DNA of 64,000 nt from CAZMGT01 sp964565895 (GTDB lineage Bacteria > Armatimonadota > Zipacnadia > UBA1398 > CAZMGT01), in NCBI GenBank assembly GCA_964565895.1, contig CAZMGT010000006.1, positions 1 to 64,000 of the forward strand. The letters run 5' to 3'. Numbering within the stretch: the first letter of the stretch is position 1; each line of letters starts with the position of its first letter. The position numbers were made by a program, and so were the translations under genes. This document shows, in pieces, positions 21,990 to 30,571 of this stretch. The notes beneath the pieces are model-generated. The model ran no database searches. It saw only the letters and a program-made list of their open reading frames with translations, and was not told where the DNA came from.

Positions 21990-24578
21990 ATGGTCTCCCG
22001 CAGCGACGAGCGCTCCCCGGCTTGCCCCAACTCCCTTGTCCTACGTCTCCCAGACGGCCCTCGCGAAACGGGGAAAATGGTCCCCGTGCGCGCCATTGCC
22101 CCGCTGCCAAAAGGCGCCCTGCGCGCCGCCCAAGCTGCCCTGGCCGACGCCCACGGCACGCCCCTCGCCGCGGACGTACGCCCCGCGGCGCTTTGGCCCG
22201 ACGGGAGCGTAAAGTGGCTCGTCGCCGAGCTGTGCCTGCCCCTTGCCGATGAGGAGCGGCCGCTGAGGCTTTTCCCCGGCCGCCCAGCGCAGGTCTCCCC
22301 GCGCGCCCCAGTGCGCGCGGGCGAGGCGGGCAAGAGCCTCTCCCTCGTCTCCGGCACGCTGCGTGTGGACCTCTGCGCCGAGGGCGACCTTCCCCTCGCC
22401 GGCGTTTGGGTTGACCAAAACCGCGACCGCGTGTTCGAGGAGCTGGAGCGCGCGCTTGCCCAGCCCGGCGAGGGCGCGCTCGAGGTAACCGACGACGCCG
22501 GCCGCGCCTATCGCCCCTCCGGCAAGTGGGCGCTTGCTATAACAGAAAAGGGCGCCCTGCGGGCCACCGTTTGCGCCGAAGGCGAGCTGTGCGATCATGC
22601 CGGACGCGCCGCGTTTCGCTGTCGCTTGGAGGTATGCGCTTTCCTCTCCTCCCTCGTGCTCCTCGGCAAAATTACCGTCGCCCCGGCCAACGGCGGGCAG
22701 CGGGCCACCGCGCGCAAGCTGCGCTTTGCCCTGCGCTTTGCCACGCAAGTCAACGCCGTGCGCTGCGACGATCCCGAAGACGCCGAAGGCTGGCTCGACG
22801 CCGTGCTCGAAGAGGGCGAGGCGTTTCGCTTAGAGCATACCGCCCAGCGCAAAACGGTAGTCGTGCGCTCGGGTTCTTCGCGCGAGAGCATTATCGCCGA
22901 GGGCCGGTTCGGCCTGCCTTGGATAAACGCCGGCGATCCGCTAACCTCGGTTACATTTGCCCTGCGCGAGGGCTGCGCCGAGGGCGCGGCGTTTGAGGTG
23001 AGCCGGCGCGAGCTGAGCGTTGAGGTGCCCTTTGCCGGCGCGGCAGTGCGCCGCGAGGTGGCCTGGGTCGCGGAGTTTGCCACGGGCGAGGAAACTCGGG
23101 AGATCGGCAGCAGCGCGCGGTTGTTGCTGCGCCTTCCCGTGCTCGCGCTCCCCTCGCCCGAGGATGTGCTTTGCGCAAGGGCGCTCGACCCGCTCTACGC
23201 CCTGCCCCTGCGCGATGGCCAAACGGGCCCGCCCCTGCGCGAGATGCTCCGGGAGCTGAAAGTCACCGATCCTCACCCCGAGCACTTTCCCGGGGCGCTC
23301 GTCGCCGGTTTTCTGCTAGGCTCCGAGCGCCTCGTACGGGTCGCTGTGGAACGCGCGCGGCGGGCGGCTAACCTGGGGGCAGAGCTTGCCTGCGCGCGCT
23401 GGGCGGAGCTTGGGCGCGAGCTGCTTTGCGCAGCGAGCGGCGAGCAGCCGCCTCTGGCCGCCTCACGCGCTCCGTTGCCCAGGCTGGACAGCCTCCCCGC
23501 CAACGCCGCCTCGGGCCTGCTCGCCCTGGCCGGGCTCTCCGGCAAGGAGGGCGGGGAGGAGCTTGCCCGGGCGAAGATCGCCTTTCAGCGGGCGTGCGCC
23601 GACGCGCGCGTTGCCGAGCTGTGGGTGCTCTGCCTGCCCGCCTTTCTGCGCGCCTGCGCTGAACATGGAATTGAGCGCGCCGAGGTTGACCCCTCGCTGT
23701 TTTCCCTCGTGCCCGTCGAGGAGCCCGCGCTTCTCTCGCCTGGCGAAAGCCGCGCAATAGCGTTCGTCGCGCGCTGTGCGCTGCGTGCGGTGCGCAGCGT
23801 AGACGTCTTCCCCCTTCCCTCAGAGGGGCTCGAGGCAGCGCCGTTTTCCCTGTCCCTTGCCCTAAGCCCGCCGGGCGAGCGCCACGCGGGGGCGGAAAGC
23901 AACGCCGTGTTTTCCGTCGAGCTGCGGCTTGCCGAGGGCGCCGAACGCGCGACGCTGTTTGTCGATGCGCAGCCCTCCGCCGTCGAGCTCGACGTTCCGC
24001 GCACAGCCCTTGCCGTTCGCGCCGCGGCGGAGAAAATCGCCATTGTCGGCGAGCCGCCGGAGGCCTTGGCCCTCGCCCTGCGCCAAGCACGGCTCGCCCA
24101 GTGCCGTGTGCGCTGGCCTGCGGAGTTTGCCCCGGAGGGCTTTGACGTCGTCTTCGCCTGCGGGGCCGCCCCGGGCGAAGGCGCGGGGCTGGTATGCAAC
24201 CGCGCGCTTCAGGCCGGCGCCGTGGTCGTGTTGGTTAACGTTCAGCCGGGAACGTGGCTTGGGCAACTTCCTGCAACGCGGCTCGTCCTCCGCGCGCACG
24301 ACGAGCGCGCCGTGGTCTGCGAGGAGCCCGGGGCCGAGCTTTTGAACATTCCCCAGCGCGTGGCGCGGGCAGCCGCCCTCGCCCCAGGCGCGGGAGCAAT
24401 AGAGGCAGGGCCGGCGTGGCGCACCGTGTTGCGCACGGCGGGCAAGCGGCTGCTCCTAGGCGAGGCGGAGCTGGGCCACGGCGGGGCGATCGTCGCCCAG
24501 CTCGACCTGTGCGGGCCTGCCGCGCGCCCTCTGTGCGAAAACATCGTCGAGCGTGCCCTTTATCTCGCCGGGCTTTAG
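21990..24578 (+). CDS. YetA/PcRGLX-like protein (exo-rhamnogalacturonan lyase-type N-terminal domain)
   Basis: The 862-residue protein starts with a RIFT-barrel-like domain: LRLPDGPRETGKMVPVRAI and LPKGALRAAQ, then ADVRPAALWPDGSVKWL. The WPDGSVKW stretch is typical of PcRGLX/YetA-like proteins, a family that contains exo-rhamnogalacturonan lyases. Later come a long helical middle part and a C-terminal domain with a Rossmann or glutamine-amidotransferase-like pattern (EKIAIVGEPPEALALAL, GFDVVFACG). No signal peptide is seen. The gene is followed 12 bp later by the GH106-like gene. Degradation of rhamnose-containing pectin is a reasonable inference, but the lyase residues were not identified here. 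Confidence 0.65.
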   Translation: MVSRSDERSPACPNSLVLRLPDGPRETGKMVPVRAIAPLPKGALRAAQAALADAHGTPLAADVRPAALWPDGSVKWLVAELCLPLADEERPLRLFPGRPAQVSPRAPVRAGEAGKSLSLVSGTLRVDLCAEGDLPLAGVWVDQNRDRVFEELERALAQPGEGALEVTDDAGRAYRPSGKWALAITEKGALRATVCAEGELCDHAGRAAFRCRLEVCAFLSSLVLLGKITVAPANGGQRATARKLRFALRFATQVNAVRCDDPEDAEGWLDAVLEEGEAFRLEHTAQRKTVVVRSGSSRESIIAEGRFGLPWINAGDPLTSVTFALREGCAEGAAFEVSRRELSVEVPFAGAAVRREVAWVAEFATGEETREIGSSARLLLRLPVLALPSPEDVLCARALDPLYALPLRDGQTGPPLREMLRELKVTDPHPEHFPGALVAGFLLGSERLVRVAVERARRAANLGAELACARWAELGRELLCAASGEQPPLAASRAPLPRLDSLPANAASGLLALAGLSGKEGGEELARAKIAFQRACADARVAELWVLCLPAFLRACAEHGIERAEVDPSLFSLVPVEEPALLSPGESRAIAFVARCALRAVRSVDVFPLPSEGLEAAPFSLSLALSPPGERHAGAESNAVFSVELRLAEGAERATLFVDAQPSAVELDVPRTALAVRAAAEKIAIVGEPPEALALALRQARLAQCRVRWPAEFAPEGFDVVFACGAAPGEGAGLVCNRALQAGAVVVLVNVQPGTWLGQLPATRLVLRAHDERAVVCEEPGAELLNIPQRVARAAALAPGAGAIEAGPAWRTVLRTAGKRLLLGEAELGHGGAIVAQLDLCGPAARPLCENIVERALYLAGL

Positions 24579-24590
24579 GAGGAGATCGCT

Positions 24591-27500
24591 GTGGACTTGC
24601 TCGAGCGCTTTCGCTCCGCGGGAACCGACGGCACGGAGTTTCGCGGGGCCCCGTTTTGGTCGTGGAACGACGACCTAAAGCCGGAGGAAATCCGCCGCCA
24701 GCTACGCGAGATGAAAAAGGCCGGCCTGGGCGGCGCGTTCCTCCACGCGCGCATCGGCCTCATTACCCCATACATGCGCGCGCGCTGGATGGAGAACATC
24801 GCCGCGGCGATCGACGAGTGCCAGCGCTGCGAGCTCGGGGCGTGGCTTTATGACGAAGACCGCTGGCCGAGCGGCACGGCGGGCGGGATGACCGCGGCAA
24901 AACTGGGGTTCGAGGTCGCCTCGGCGCGCTCCCTCCGCTGTCGCGAGCTCTCCCCCGACGAGCTAGAGATTACCGCGGACACGGTGGCCACGTTCGCCGC
25001 CTGGCGCGAGGGGGGGCGCGTCGCCCGTGTGGAGCGCTTCTCCGGCGAGCCGCCGCCGTGCGACCTTGTCCTGCAGTTTACCGCCCCGCCCGTGGGCTAT
25101 GTAGACCTTCTCTCGCCGCGCGTGGTGCGCACGTTTATCGAGCTCGCCTACGAGCCCTATCGCAAGCGCTTCGCCGAGCACTTCGGAGCGACCGTGCCCG
25201 GGATATTCACCGATGAACCGAACTTCCGCTGCCCGCCGTGGTCGCCCGAGCTGCCCGAGTTTTTCAAGCAGCGCTTTGGCTACGACCTGCTCGACCGCCT
25301 GCCGGAGCTGTTCTATCGCCTCCCCGGGCACGAAAAAACGCGCCACGACTACTTCGCCGCGGCCACCGCGCTTTACGTAGACAGCTTCTCGCGGCAGATC
25401 GGCCAGTGGTGCGCCGAGCACAACCTGCTGTTCACCGGCCACCAGCTCGCCGAGGACTCGCTGCTCTACCAGGCGGAGCACATCGGCGCGGCGATGCCCC
25501 ACTATGTGCACATGCAAATGCCCGGCATCGACCACCTTACCCGGCGCCTGGGCACGGTGGCCCTGGTTAAGCAGTGCTCCAGCGTTGCCCACCAATTTGG
25601 CGGGCGCAGGGTCCTCTCGGAGATGTTCGGCTGTTGCGGGTGGAACGTCTCGCTCGAGGAGCTGAAGTGGATCGCGGAATATCAACTGGCCCTCGGCGTA
25701 GACTTCATCTGCCAGCACCTGTCGCTCTACTCCATGCGCGGGGAGCGCAAGCGCGACTACCCCCCGTCGCTACACTACCAGCAGCCCTACTGGCCGGAGG
25801 GCTATCGCCTGCTCAACGACTACCTGGCGCGGCTCATTGCCGCGCTAACCTGGGGCAAGTTCCAGGCGCAAATCCTCCTCGTGCACCCCATCGCTTCCGT
25901 CTGGGCCGCTTGGGACCCCGAGGACAAGAGCGAAGCAGAGGAGCTTTCGCGCCAGTTCGAGGAGCTTAGCCGCGCCCTCGTCGCTATCCAGCGTGACTTC
26001 GACTACGGCGACGAGACGATCCTCGCCGAGCACGCCCGCGTGGAGGGCGCGCGGGTTGTCGTCGGCGAGATGAGCTACGCCGTAGTCATCCTCCCCCGCA
26101 TGAAAACGATCTCTAGCTCCACCCTCGCCCTGCTCAGGCAGTTTCTCGAAGCTGGGGGCAGGGTGCTGCGCGTGGGCGACCCGCCCCCGTTGCTCGATGG
26201 CTCCCCCTCGAACGAGCCGGCGCAAGTGCTCGGCCCCTGCCCCGTGTGCGACGGCCGGCCGGAGAGCCTCGCCGAGGCCCTCGACGCCATGCTCCCCAAC
26301 GCCATTCGCGCGAGCGCCACGAGCTTTGGCCGGGCCACGCCCCTGTGCTCGCAGCACCGCGCTGAGGGCGAACAGCACCTGTTCTTCTTCGCCAACTCCT
26401 CGCGCGACCAGGCGCTTGAGGCTGACATAACCCTTCCCGTCGAGGGCCGGCCCTATCTGCTCGACCCGACCGCAGGCGAAGCGGAGCCCTTGCCCGCAAG
26501 CCCAAGCAGCGGCGGGGTTCAGGTGCGCTTGTCGTTTGAGCCCATGGCCTCGCGGCTGATCTTCGTCAACCGCGCGGAGACCCCGCTTCCCCCGGAGCCC
26601 GCCGCGCGCCCGGCGAGAAAAACCATCCTCACCCTGCCCAACCGGTGGCGGCTGAAGCGGCTCGATCCCAACGCGCTCACGCTCGACTTCTGCCGCTGGC
26701 GCGTCAACGACGGCCCGTGGCAGGGCCCAGAGCCGGTGATCCTCGTCTGGCAGACGCTGCGCGAGAGAAAGGGAAGCTTCGACGTCGCTCTAGAGTTTGA
26801 GTTTCTCTCGGAAATCGACGGCGCCCAGGGCCAGTTCGAGCTTGTTTGCGAAACGCCGGAGCGTTTCGCCATTTACATAAACGGCACGCGCGTGCCCTCG
26901 GCCGATGTCGGCTGGTGGCGCGACATCGCCTTCCGGCGCATCCCCATCGCCGAGCACATTCGCCCCGGGCGAAACACGATCGAGCTGCGCGCAACGCTGC
27001 CCGAGGTCCCCGCAGACCCCGGGCCGCTGGCCGCGGAGGAGGAGATCTACGCCTATAACCTTGCCCGCTATGCGCGCGAGCTGGAGAGCGTTTACATAAT
27101 CGGCGAGTTCCACGTGGCCCTCGCCGAGGAGCCGGAGTTTGTCGAGCGCCGGGCAATGTGGGCCCGCGGGCCGTTTACGGTGGTCGCCCCGCGGGCGGAG
27201 GCCGACGGCCGCGAGCTTACCAGCGCGGGCTTGCCCTTTTTCGCGGGCCGCGTTGAGCTGAGCCAGGAGATCGAGCTTCAGGACCTTCCCCCGGGCCGGC
27301 TGTTCCTGGAGCTGGAGCGGCCCGATGCGATGTTCGCCGCGGTCTCCGTCAACGGCCAGCGCGCTGGGATGGTCGCCTGGGCGCCCTGGCGCCTAGAGGT
27401 CACAGAGCTGCTTGTCCCGGGAAAGAACACAGTGGCCATCGAGCTTAGCACAAGCTGCCGCAACCTGCTCGGGCCACACCATCACAAAGACGGCGAGCTA

Positions 27501-27653
27501 TATGGCGTGGGGCCGGGGCAGTTCCTCGCCCAGCGCCGCGACTGGGTAGACTCCGCCGCGGGCGAGGGCAGCCCGTGGCGCGACGAATACTGCCTTGTCC
27601 GCTTCGGCCTGGCAGGTCAGGTGCGCCTCGTGGCCGAAGGGCAGGGCAACTGA
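24591..27653 (+). CDS. GH106-like alpha-L-rhamnosidase
   Basis: The 1020-residue protein has GH106 features: PFWSWNDDLKPEEIRRQL close to the N-terminus, FLHARIGLITPYM, YDEDRWPSGTAGG, a GIFTDEPNF segment with probable catalytic acid, then GHQLAEDS and VLSEMFGCCGWN, and C-terminal jelly-roll domains (RLFLELERPDAMFAAVSVNGQ). GH106 enzymes release alpha-L-rhamnose from pectic rhamnogalacturonan and related glycosides. There is no signal peptide, so action inside the cell on imported oligosaccharides is likely. The GTG start has GGAGGAG upstream and the gene follows the YetA-like gene by 12 bp, a typical operon arrangement. Rhamnose would enter metabolism through the rhamnose isomerase. Confidence 0.75.
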   Translation: MDLLERFRSAGTDGTEFRGAPFWSWNDDLKPEEIRRQLREMKKAGLGGAFLHARIGLITPYMRARWMENIAAAIDECQRCELGAWLYDEDRWPSGTAGGMTAAKLGFEVASARSLRCRELSPDELEITADTVATFAAWREGGRVARVERFSGEPPPCDLVLQFTAPPVGYVDLLSPRVVRTFIELAYEPYRKRFAEHFGATVPGIFTDEPNFRCPPWSPELPEFFKQRFGYDLLDRLPELFYRLPGHEKTRHDYFAAATALYVDSFSRQIGQWCAEHNLLFTGHQLAEDSLLYQAEHIGAAMPHYVHMQMPGIDHLTRRLGTVALVKQCSSVAHQFGGRRVLSEMFGCCGWNVSLEELKWIAEYQLALGVDFICQHLSLYSMRGERKRDYPPSLHYQQPYWPEGYRLLNDYLARLIAALTWGKFQAQILLVHPIASVWAAWDPEDKSEAEELSRQFEELSRALVAIQRDFDYGDETILAEHARVEGARVVVGEMSYAVVILPRMKTISSSTLALLRQFLEAGGRVLRVGDPPPLLDGSPSNEPAQVLGPCPVCDGRPESLAEALDAMLPNAIRASATSFGRATPLCSQHRAEGEQHLFFFANSSRDQALEADITLPVEGRPYLLDPTAGEAEPLPASPSSGGVQVRLSFEPMASRLIFVNRAETPLPPEPAARPARKTILTLPNRWRLKRLDPNALTLDFCRWRVNDGPWQGPEPVILVWQTLRERKGSFDVALEFEFLSEIDGAQGQFELVCETPERFAIYINGTRVPSADVGWWRDIAFRRIPIAEHIRPGRNTIELRATLPEVPADPGPLAAEEEIYAYNLARYARELESVYIIGEFHVALAEEPEFVERRAMWARGPFTVVAPRAEADGRELTSAGLPFFAGRVELSQEIELQDLPPGRLFLELERPDAMFAAVSVNGQRAGMVAWAPWRLEVTELLVPGKNTVAIELSTSCRNLLGPHHHKDGELYGVGPGQFLAQRRDWVDSAAGEGSPWRDEYCLVRFGLAGQVRLVAEGQGN

Positions 27654-27710
27654 CGCCTGCGCAAGGTCACTGCCGGCAGAGCGCCGCGCGGGCGAGGGGA
27701 GCTGATTGCC

Positions 27711-29318
27711 GTGCGAAGCGTTGCCTGTGCCTTTTTCCTCCTCTGCGCCTCGGTTGCCGTGGCCTGCACGTTTTGCGGCAGCGAGACGCAACCGGGGCTC
27801 ATAATTTGCCACAACTGCGGCCATCGCACAGACGCCGTGGCTCCCGTGCCCTTGTTCGAGCAGACGTTCGAGCTCGACCTGTCCGGCTTCCAGTTCCCCA
27901 CGGAGGCGTTCTCGGGCCAGCTCACGGCGGAGCGGGAAGGCGTGCGCTCCGGCAAGCAGGCGCTAATGATTACCTCCGACGACGCTCTGTTTGAGCCCGG
28001 GCAGTTCCCCGTGGCTGTCGTTGGCCCCATTCCCGAGACAACGGCGCGGTCCGTTGTGTTCTGGGCCAAGTCCTCGGTGCCTCTTCCCCTGGCCGTGGGA
28101 TTTACCGAAACGACCGGCGCGGCATATACCACCGTGGTCTGGCTTTCCGGGGAGAAGTGGGAGCGAATTATCGTTGACGCCTGGGAGCTGGGCCCGGTTA
28201 GGGAAGCGCCGGACAACAACGGCAAACTCGACGAGGACCATATCGGCAACGTCTTTCTCGCCGACACCAGCTTCCTTGCGCGCCAATTTGCTCCCAACGC
28301 AGACATTCCCCCTATCCGGCACATTTTTATCGACGACTTTCAAATTCGTGGCGAATATACGCGCGCTCCCGAGCAAACGGAGTTCGCCACAGCCGTTGAC
28401 CGCGCCGACAGCGAAGGCCTGCGCTGGATCCCCCTGGGGGCAAAGCGCGCGACGATCGTCCGGCGCGAAACTCCGCTCGGCGAGCTCGACGGCGCGGTAT
28501 GCGTGGACTACGAGCTTAGCGCACAAGCGCCGTTTTTCGCGCTTATGCACCCCGCGCCGCAGACGCAACGCGTGCGCGGCGCCGTTAGCATCGCCCTCGA
28601 CCTGCGCGCGGAACGCTCGGCAACGTTCATGCTTCAGCTCGAGGAGCGGGGCGGGGGGAGATACGTGCGCACGCTGGAGAACCTTCTCCCCGGGCAGTGG
28701 CAGACGCACGTCCTGCCCCTCGCCGAATTCCAGCCCAGCGACGAGAGCAAGGACGACAACGGCCGCCTGGACCTCGACCAGCTCCAGAACATCCTTCTCC
28801 TCTGCGCCGACGGCTTTCTCAAGCGCTTCGGCAAGAACACGCTGTATCTGGACAACTTCTTGTTCCTTAAGGATCCCGCGGGCTGTCCCCAGCGCGACGA
28901 GCGCACCGGCTTGCCCATCTTTCCCCAGGCGAAGTTCGACCCCCGGGAGACGGAAAAAGCGCTTGGCGAGCTTTCCTCGGACACGAAGATAAAGACCGAA
29001 GCGGCCAACATTTCCGTATACTCCGCGCCAGAGAGCCTCCGCGCCGTCGCGCAGTGGTATCGCGCGCGGCTGCCCGGCTATGTGCTTGCCGAGAGCAAGG
29101 CCGGCGAGGAAATAATCCTTTCCGCGCTGCACGATACGACCAACGCTGCCTACGTCGTCGGCCTCAAGGCCGCAGGGGAGGGCAAGACGCTCGTGCGCCT
29201 AGGCTACTTGGTGAGCGAAGAGCTCGTGCGCATATATCGCGCGATGGAACGCCTGGGCGAAGCGCTGGGCTCGAACGTCGAGCGCGCCCTGGGCGGCGGG
29301 TCCTCCTCCGCGCAATAA
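27711..29318 (+). CDS. secreted protein with N-terminal zinc ribbon and two jelly-roll-like domains
   Basis: The 535-residue protein begins with a hydrophobic signal-like helix (VACAFFLLCASVAVA) followed at once by a zinc ribbon, CTFCGSETQPGLIICHNCG, with Cys 19, 22, 33 and 36. Two beta-rich domains follow, each with a pattern like carbohydrate-binding modules (FELDLSGFQFPTEAF, then RHIFIDDFQI; and GAVSIALDLRAERSATF, then LYLDNFLF). The C-terminal 120 residues are helical. Zinc ribbons are uncommon outside the cytoplasm. The start codon is GTG with GGGGAG upstream. The gene trails the GH106-like gene by 57 bp, so a role in polysaccharide binding is plausible but not shown. Confidence 0.6.
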   Translation: MRSVACAFFLLCASVAVACTFCGSETQPGLIICHNCGHRTDAVAPVPLFEQTFELDLSGFQFPTEAFSGQLTAEREGVRSGKQALMITSDDALFEPGQFPVAVVGPIPETTARSVVFWAKSSVPLPLAVGFTETTGAAYTTVVWLSGEKWERIIVDAWELGPVREAPDNNGKLDEDHIGNVFLADTSFLARQFAPNADIPPIRHIFIDDFQIRGEYTRAPEQTEFATAVDRADSEGLRWIPLGAKRATIVRRETPLGELDGAVCVDYELSAQAPFFALMHPAPQTQRVRGAVSIALDLRAERSATFMLQLEERGGGRYVRTLENLLPGQWQTHVLPLAEFQPSDESKDDNGRLDLDQLQNILLLCADGFLKRFGKNTLYLDNFLFLKDPAGCPQRDERTGLPIFPQAKFDPRETEKALGELSSDTKIKTEAANISVYSAPESLRAVAQWYRARLPGYVLAESKAGEEIILSALHDTTNAAYVVGLKAAGEGKTLVRLGYLVSEELVRIYRAMERLGEALGSNVERALGGGSSSAQ

Positions 29319-29418
29319 GACGCGCCGCTGTGCGCAGCGGGCGGATGGCCTTCCTGTAAACGCCCCTCAAACAAGCAAAAGGCAAAGAAAACCCCGGGCA
29401 AAGATTGCGCAAAGACCG

Positions 29419-29439
29419 CGGGCGGCGGCCCGTTTTTTT
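29419..29439 (+). terminator. rho-independent terminator, plus strand
   Basis: CGGGC and GCCCG pair around GGCG and are followed by seven T residues. It lies 100 bp after the stop of the secreted zinc-ribbon gene and probably ends the 22-29 kb operon. Confidence 0.75.
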
Positions 29440-29613
29440 GCCCCACCTGTGGCCCAATAGCACTGGCACAGCGGCACTGCCGCGCAAGCAAAGCCCTGCC
29501 GGAGGTTGAGCAAATGCCCAGCGCAGCGAGCGACAAGGCGAGCAAGCAAAGAGAATTTCTCGCAAGCCTGCCCCCTGGCCCTTCGGCAGGGACAACGGCG
29601 AGCAGCCCGCTTT

Positions 29614-29786
29614 CCCGGGACGCGCGGGACAGCCGCCCCTGGCCGAAAAGCCCCGCGTTCGCAGCCGGCGGGCGACCTTCCCCGGTGCGTCCGCCGGTGG
29701 CCGATGTCGCCAGCCTCGGGTGTGCGTTGCCCCACGGACACCCCATCTCTGCGTGCGCCGCGCAGGGCGGGACCGCGCGTCCCGGG
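29614..29786. repeat. nested inverted repeats, possible multi-hairpin structured RNA
   Basis: CCCGGGACGCGCGG (29614-29627) is repeated inverted and perfect at 29773-29786. Between them lie further strong dyads: GCCGGCGG (29664-29671) with CCGCCGGT (29691-29698), GGGTGT..CGT (29718-29727) with ACG..ACACCC (29734-29743), and CTGCG (29749-29753) with CGCAG (29761-29765). Together they could fold as a closing stem enclosing three hairpins. High GC content makes short dyads likely by chance, but a perfect 14-bp pair is less so. No known RNA family was recognised. Confidence 0.35.
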
Positions 29787-29802
29787 GGCTGCAGATTGTT
29801 CC

Positions 29803-29895
29803 GGCGGGCAGGGCGCGCTTTTAACTCTGTGGCAGGTCTCCAAAACCCACTCCTGAAAATTGGGGAGCAACCCGCACAGACTTGCCCTGCCCGCC
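29803..29895. ncRNA. candidate 93-nt long-hairpin RNA of unknown type
   Basis: GGCGGGCAGGGC (29803-29814) and GCCCTGCCCGCC (29884-29895) are a perfect 12-bp inverted repeat. Inside it, TCTGTG (29826-29831) pairs with CACAGA (29875-29880), and CTCC (29850-29853) with GGAG (29864-29867), all in nested order. The internal loops contain A-rich runs. It does not fit tRNA, SRP RNA, 6S RNA or RNase P as far as can be judged by eye. The transcribed strand is unknown because dyads are the same on both. Confidence 0.35.
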
Positions 29896-30016
29896 AGCGC
29901 TATCCTCCCCAGTGAAACTCTTCCCCGCTCCTGCTCGTCATACCACACGGGCCTCGGCTACAATATCCTATGGCCCGTTGTGGCCAGATAACCGAGCGAG
30001 GCGCGGGGGAATTACC

Positions 30017-30442
30017 GTGAGCAGGCTTTCCGCTTGGCTGTTGCCGATAGCTACCCTCCTGGCAGCCGCGCTCGCCGCGGCTGCTTTCGCACAACCGGCG
30101 CGGCCGAAGACCGTAGCGCTTAACCTTGTTTTGCAAAACGACACGATCGTCGCCGCCGAGCTAGACGGCAAGCCTGCCTTGCAAAGTGAGAAAAACGCCG
30201 CGCGGGGGACGATTAAGTTCATCCAGGTGCGGCGCAACGACCGCGTAAAGATCGTTTGCCAAAGCAAAGACAAGACCTACAAGCTGCGCATTAAGGGCAA
30301 GCGGGGGACCGATGTTATCGTCGAGCCGAGCAAGCCCAGCTCCCCGCTTTATGTTGTGTTTACCAGAGCGAGCGACGAGGAAATTGAGCTTTTCGTCGGG
30401 GAAACGAAGGTTAGCAAAAACCTCTTCCTGCGCGTCCGCTAA
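30017..30442 (+). CDS. small secreted protein of unknown function
   Basis: The 141-residue protein has a clear signal peptide (LLPIATLLAAALAAAAFAQ) and a mature basic beta-rich domain: LNLVLQNDTIVAAELDGKP, FIQVRRNDRVKIVCQSKDK and a C-terminal VGETKVSKNLFLRVR. The GTG at 30017 agrees with the signal peptide and GGGGGA upstream. The single Cys makes disulfides unlikely. The family is not recognised. It lies alone between the non-coding stretch and glucuronokinase. Confidence 0.65.
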   Translation: MSRLSAWLLPIATLLAAALAAAAFAQPARPKTVALNLVLQNDTIVAAELDGKPALQSEKNAARGTIKFIQVRRNDRVKIVCQSKDKTYKLRIKGKRGTDVIVEPSKPSSPLYVVFTRASDEEIELFVGETKVSKNLFLRVR

Positions 30443-30571
30443 GGCGAGCAAACCCTCTTTGTTTCCTCCGCCCGCGGCTTGAAGCGGCGTGGCGTTTGCG
30501 CCAGGCAGGTTGCCGCGCGCTTGTGCGCGAACAGCCTCTAGTCCAGTTCGACGAGGACAGGGAGGAAGGCA

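Larger units (their letters stand above)
29319..30016. other. 698-bp non-coding stretch
   Basis: No frame here shows protein-like composition, although several open frames exist because of the GC content. It holds a terminator at 29419-29439, the inverted repeats at 29614-29786 and 29803-29895, and a possible weak promoter around 29935-29964 (TCGTCA and TACAAT, 18 bp apart) for the gene at 30017. Confidence 0.6.

Noticed and set aside
29850..29867. Possible tRNA-Phe anticodon arm (CCTGAAAATT around a stem)
   Set aside because: The stem does not allow a seven-base loop with five paired bases, and no acceptor or T arm is present.
29204..29948. Open frames of 180-193 codons in the 29.3-30.0 kb non-coding stretch
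   Set aside because: They overlap each other on the same strand, are rich in Arg, Gly and Pro, lack ribosome sites and run through the terminator and inverted repeats.
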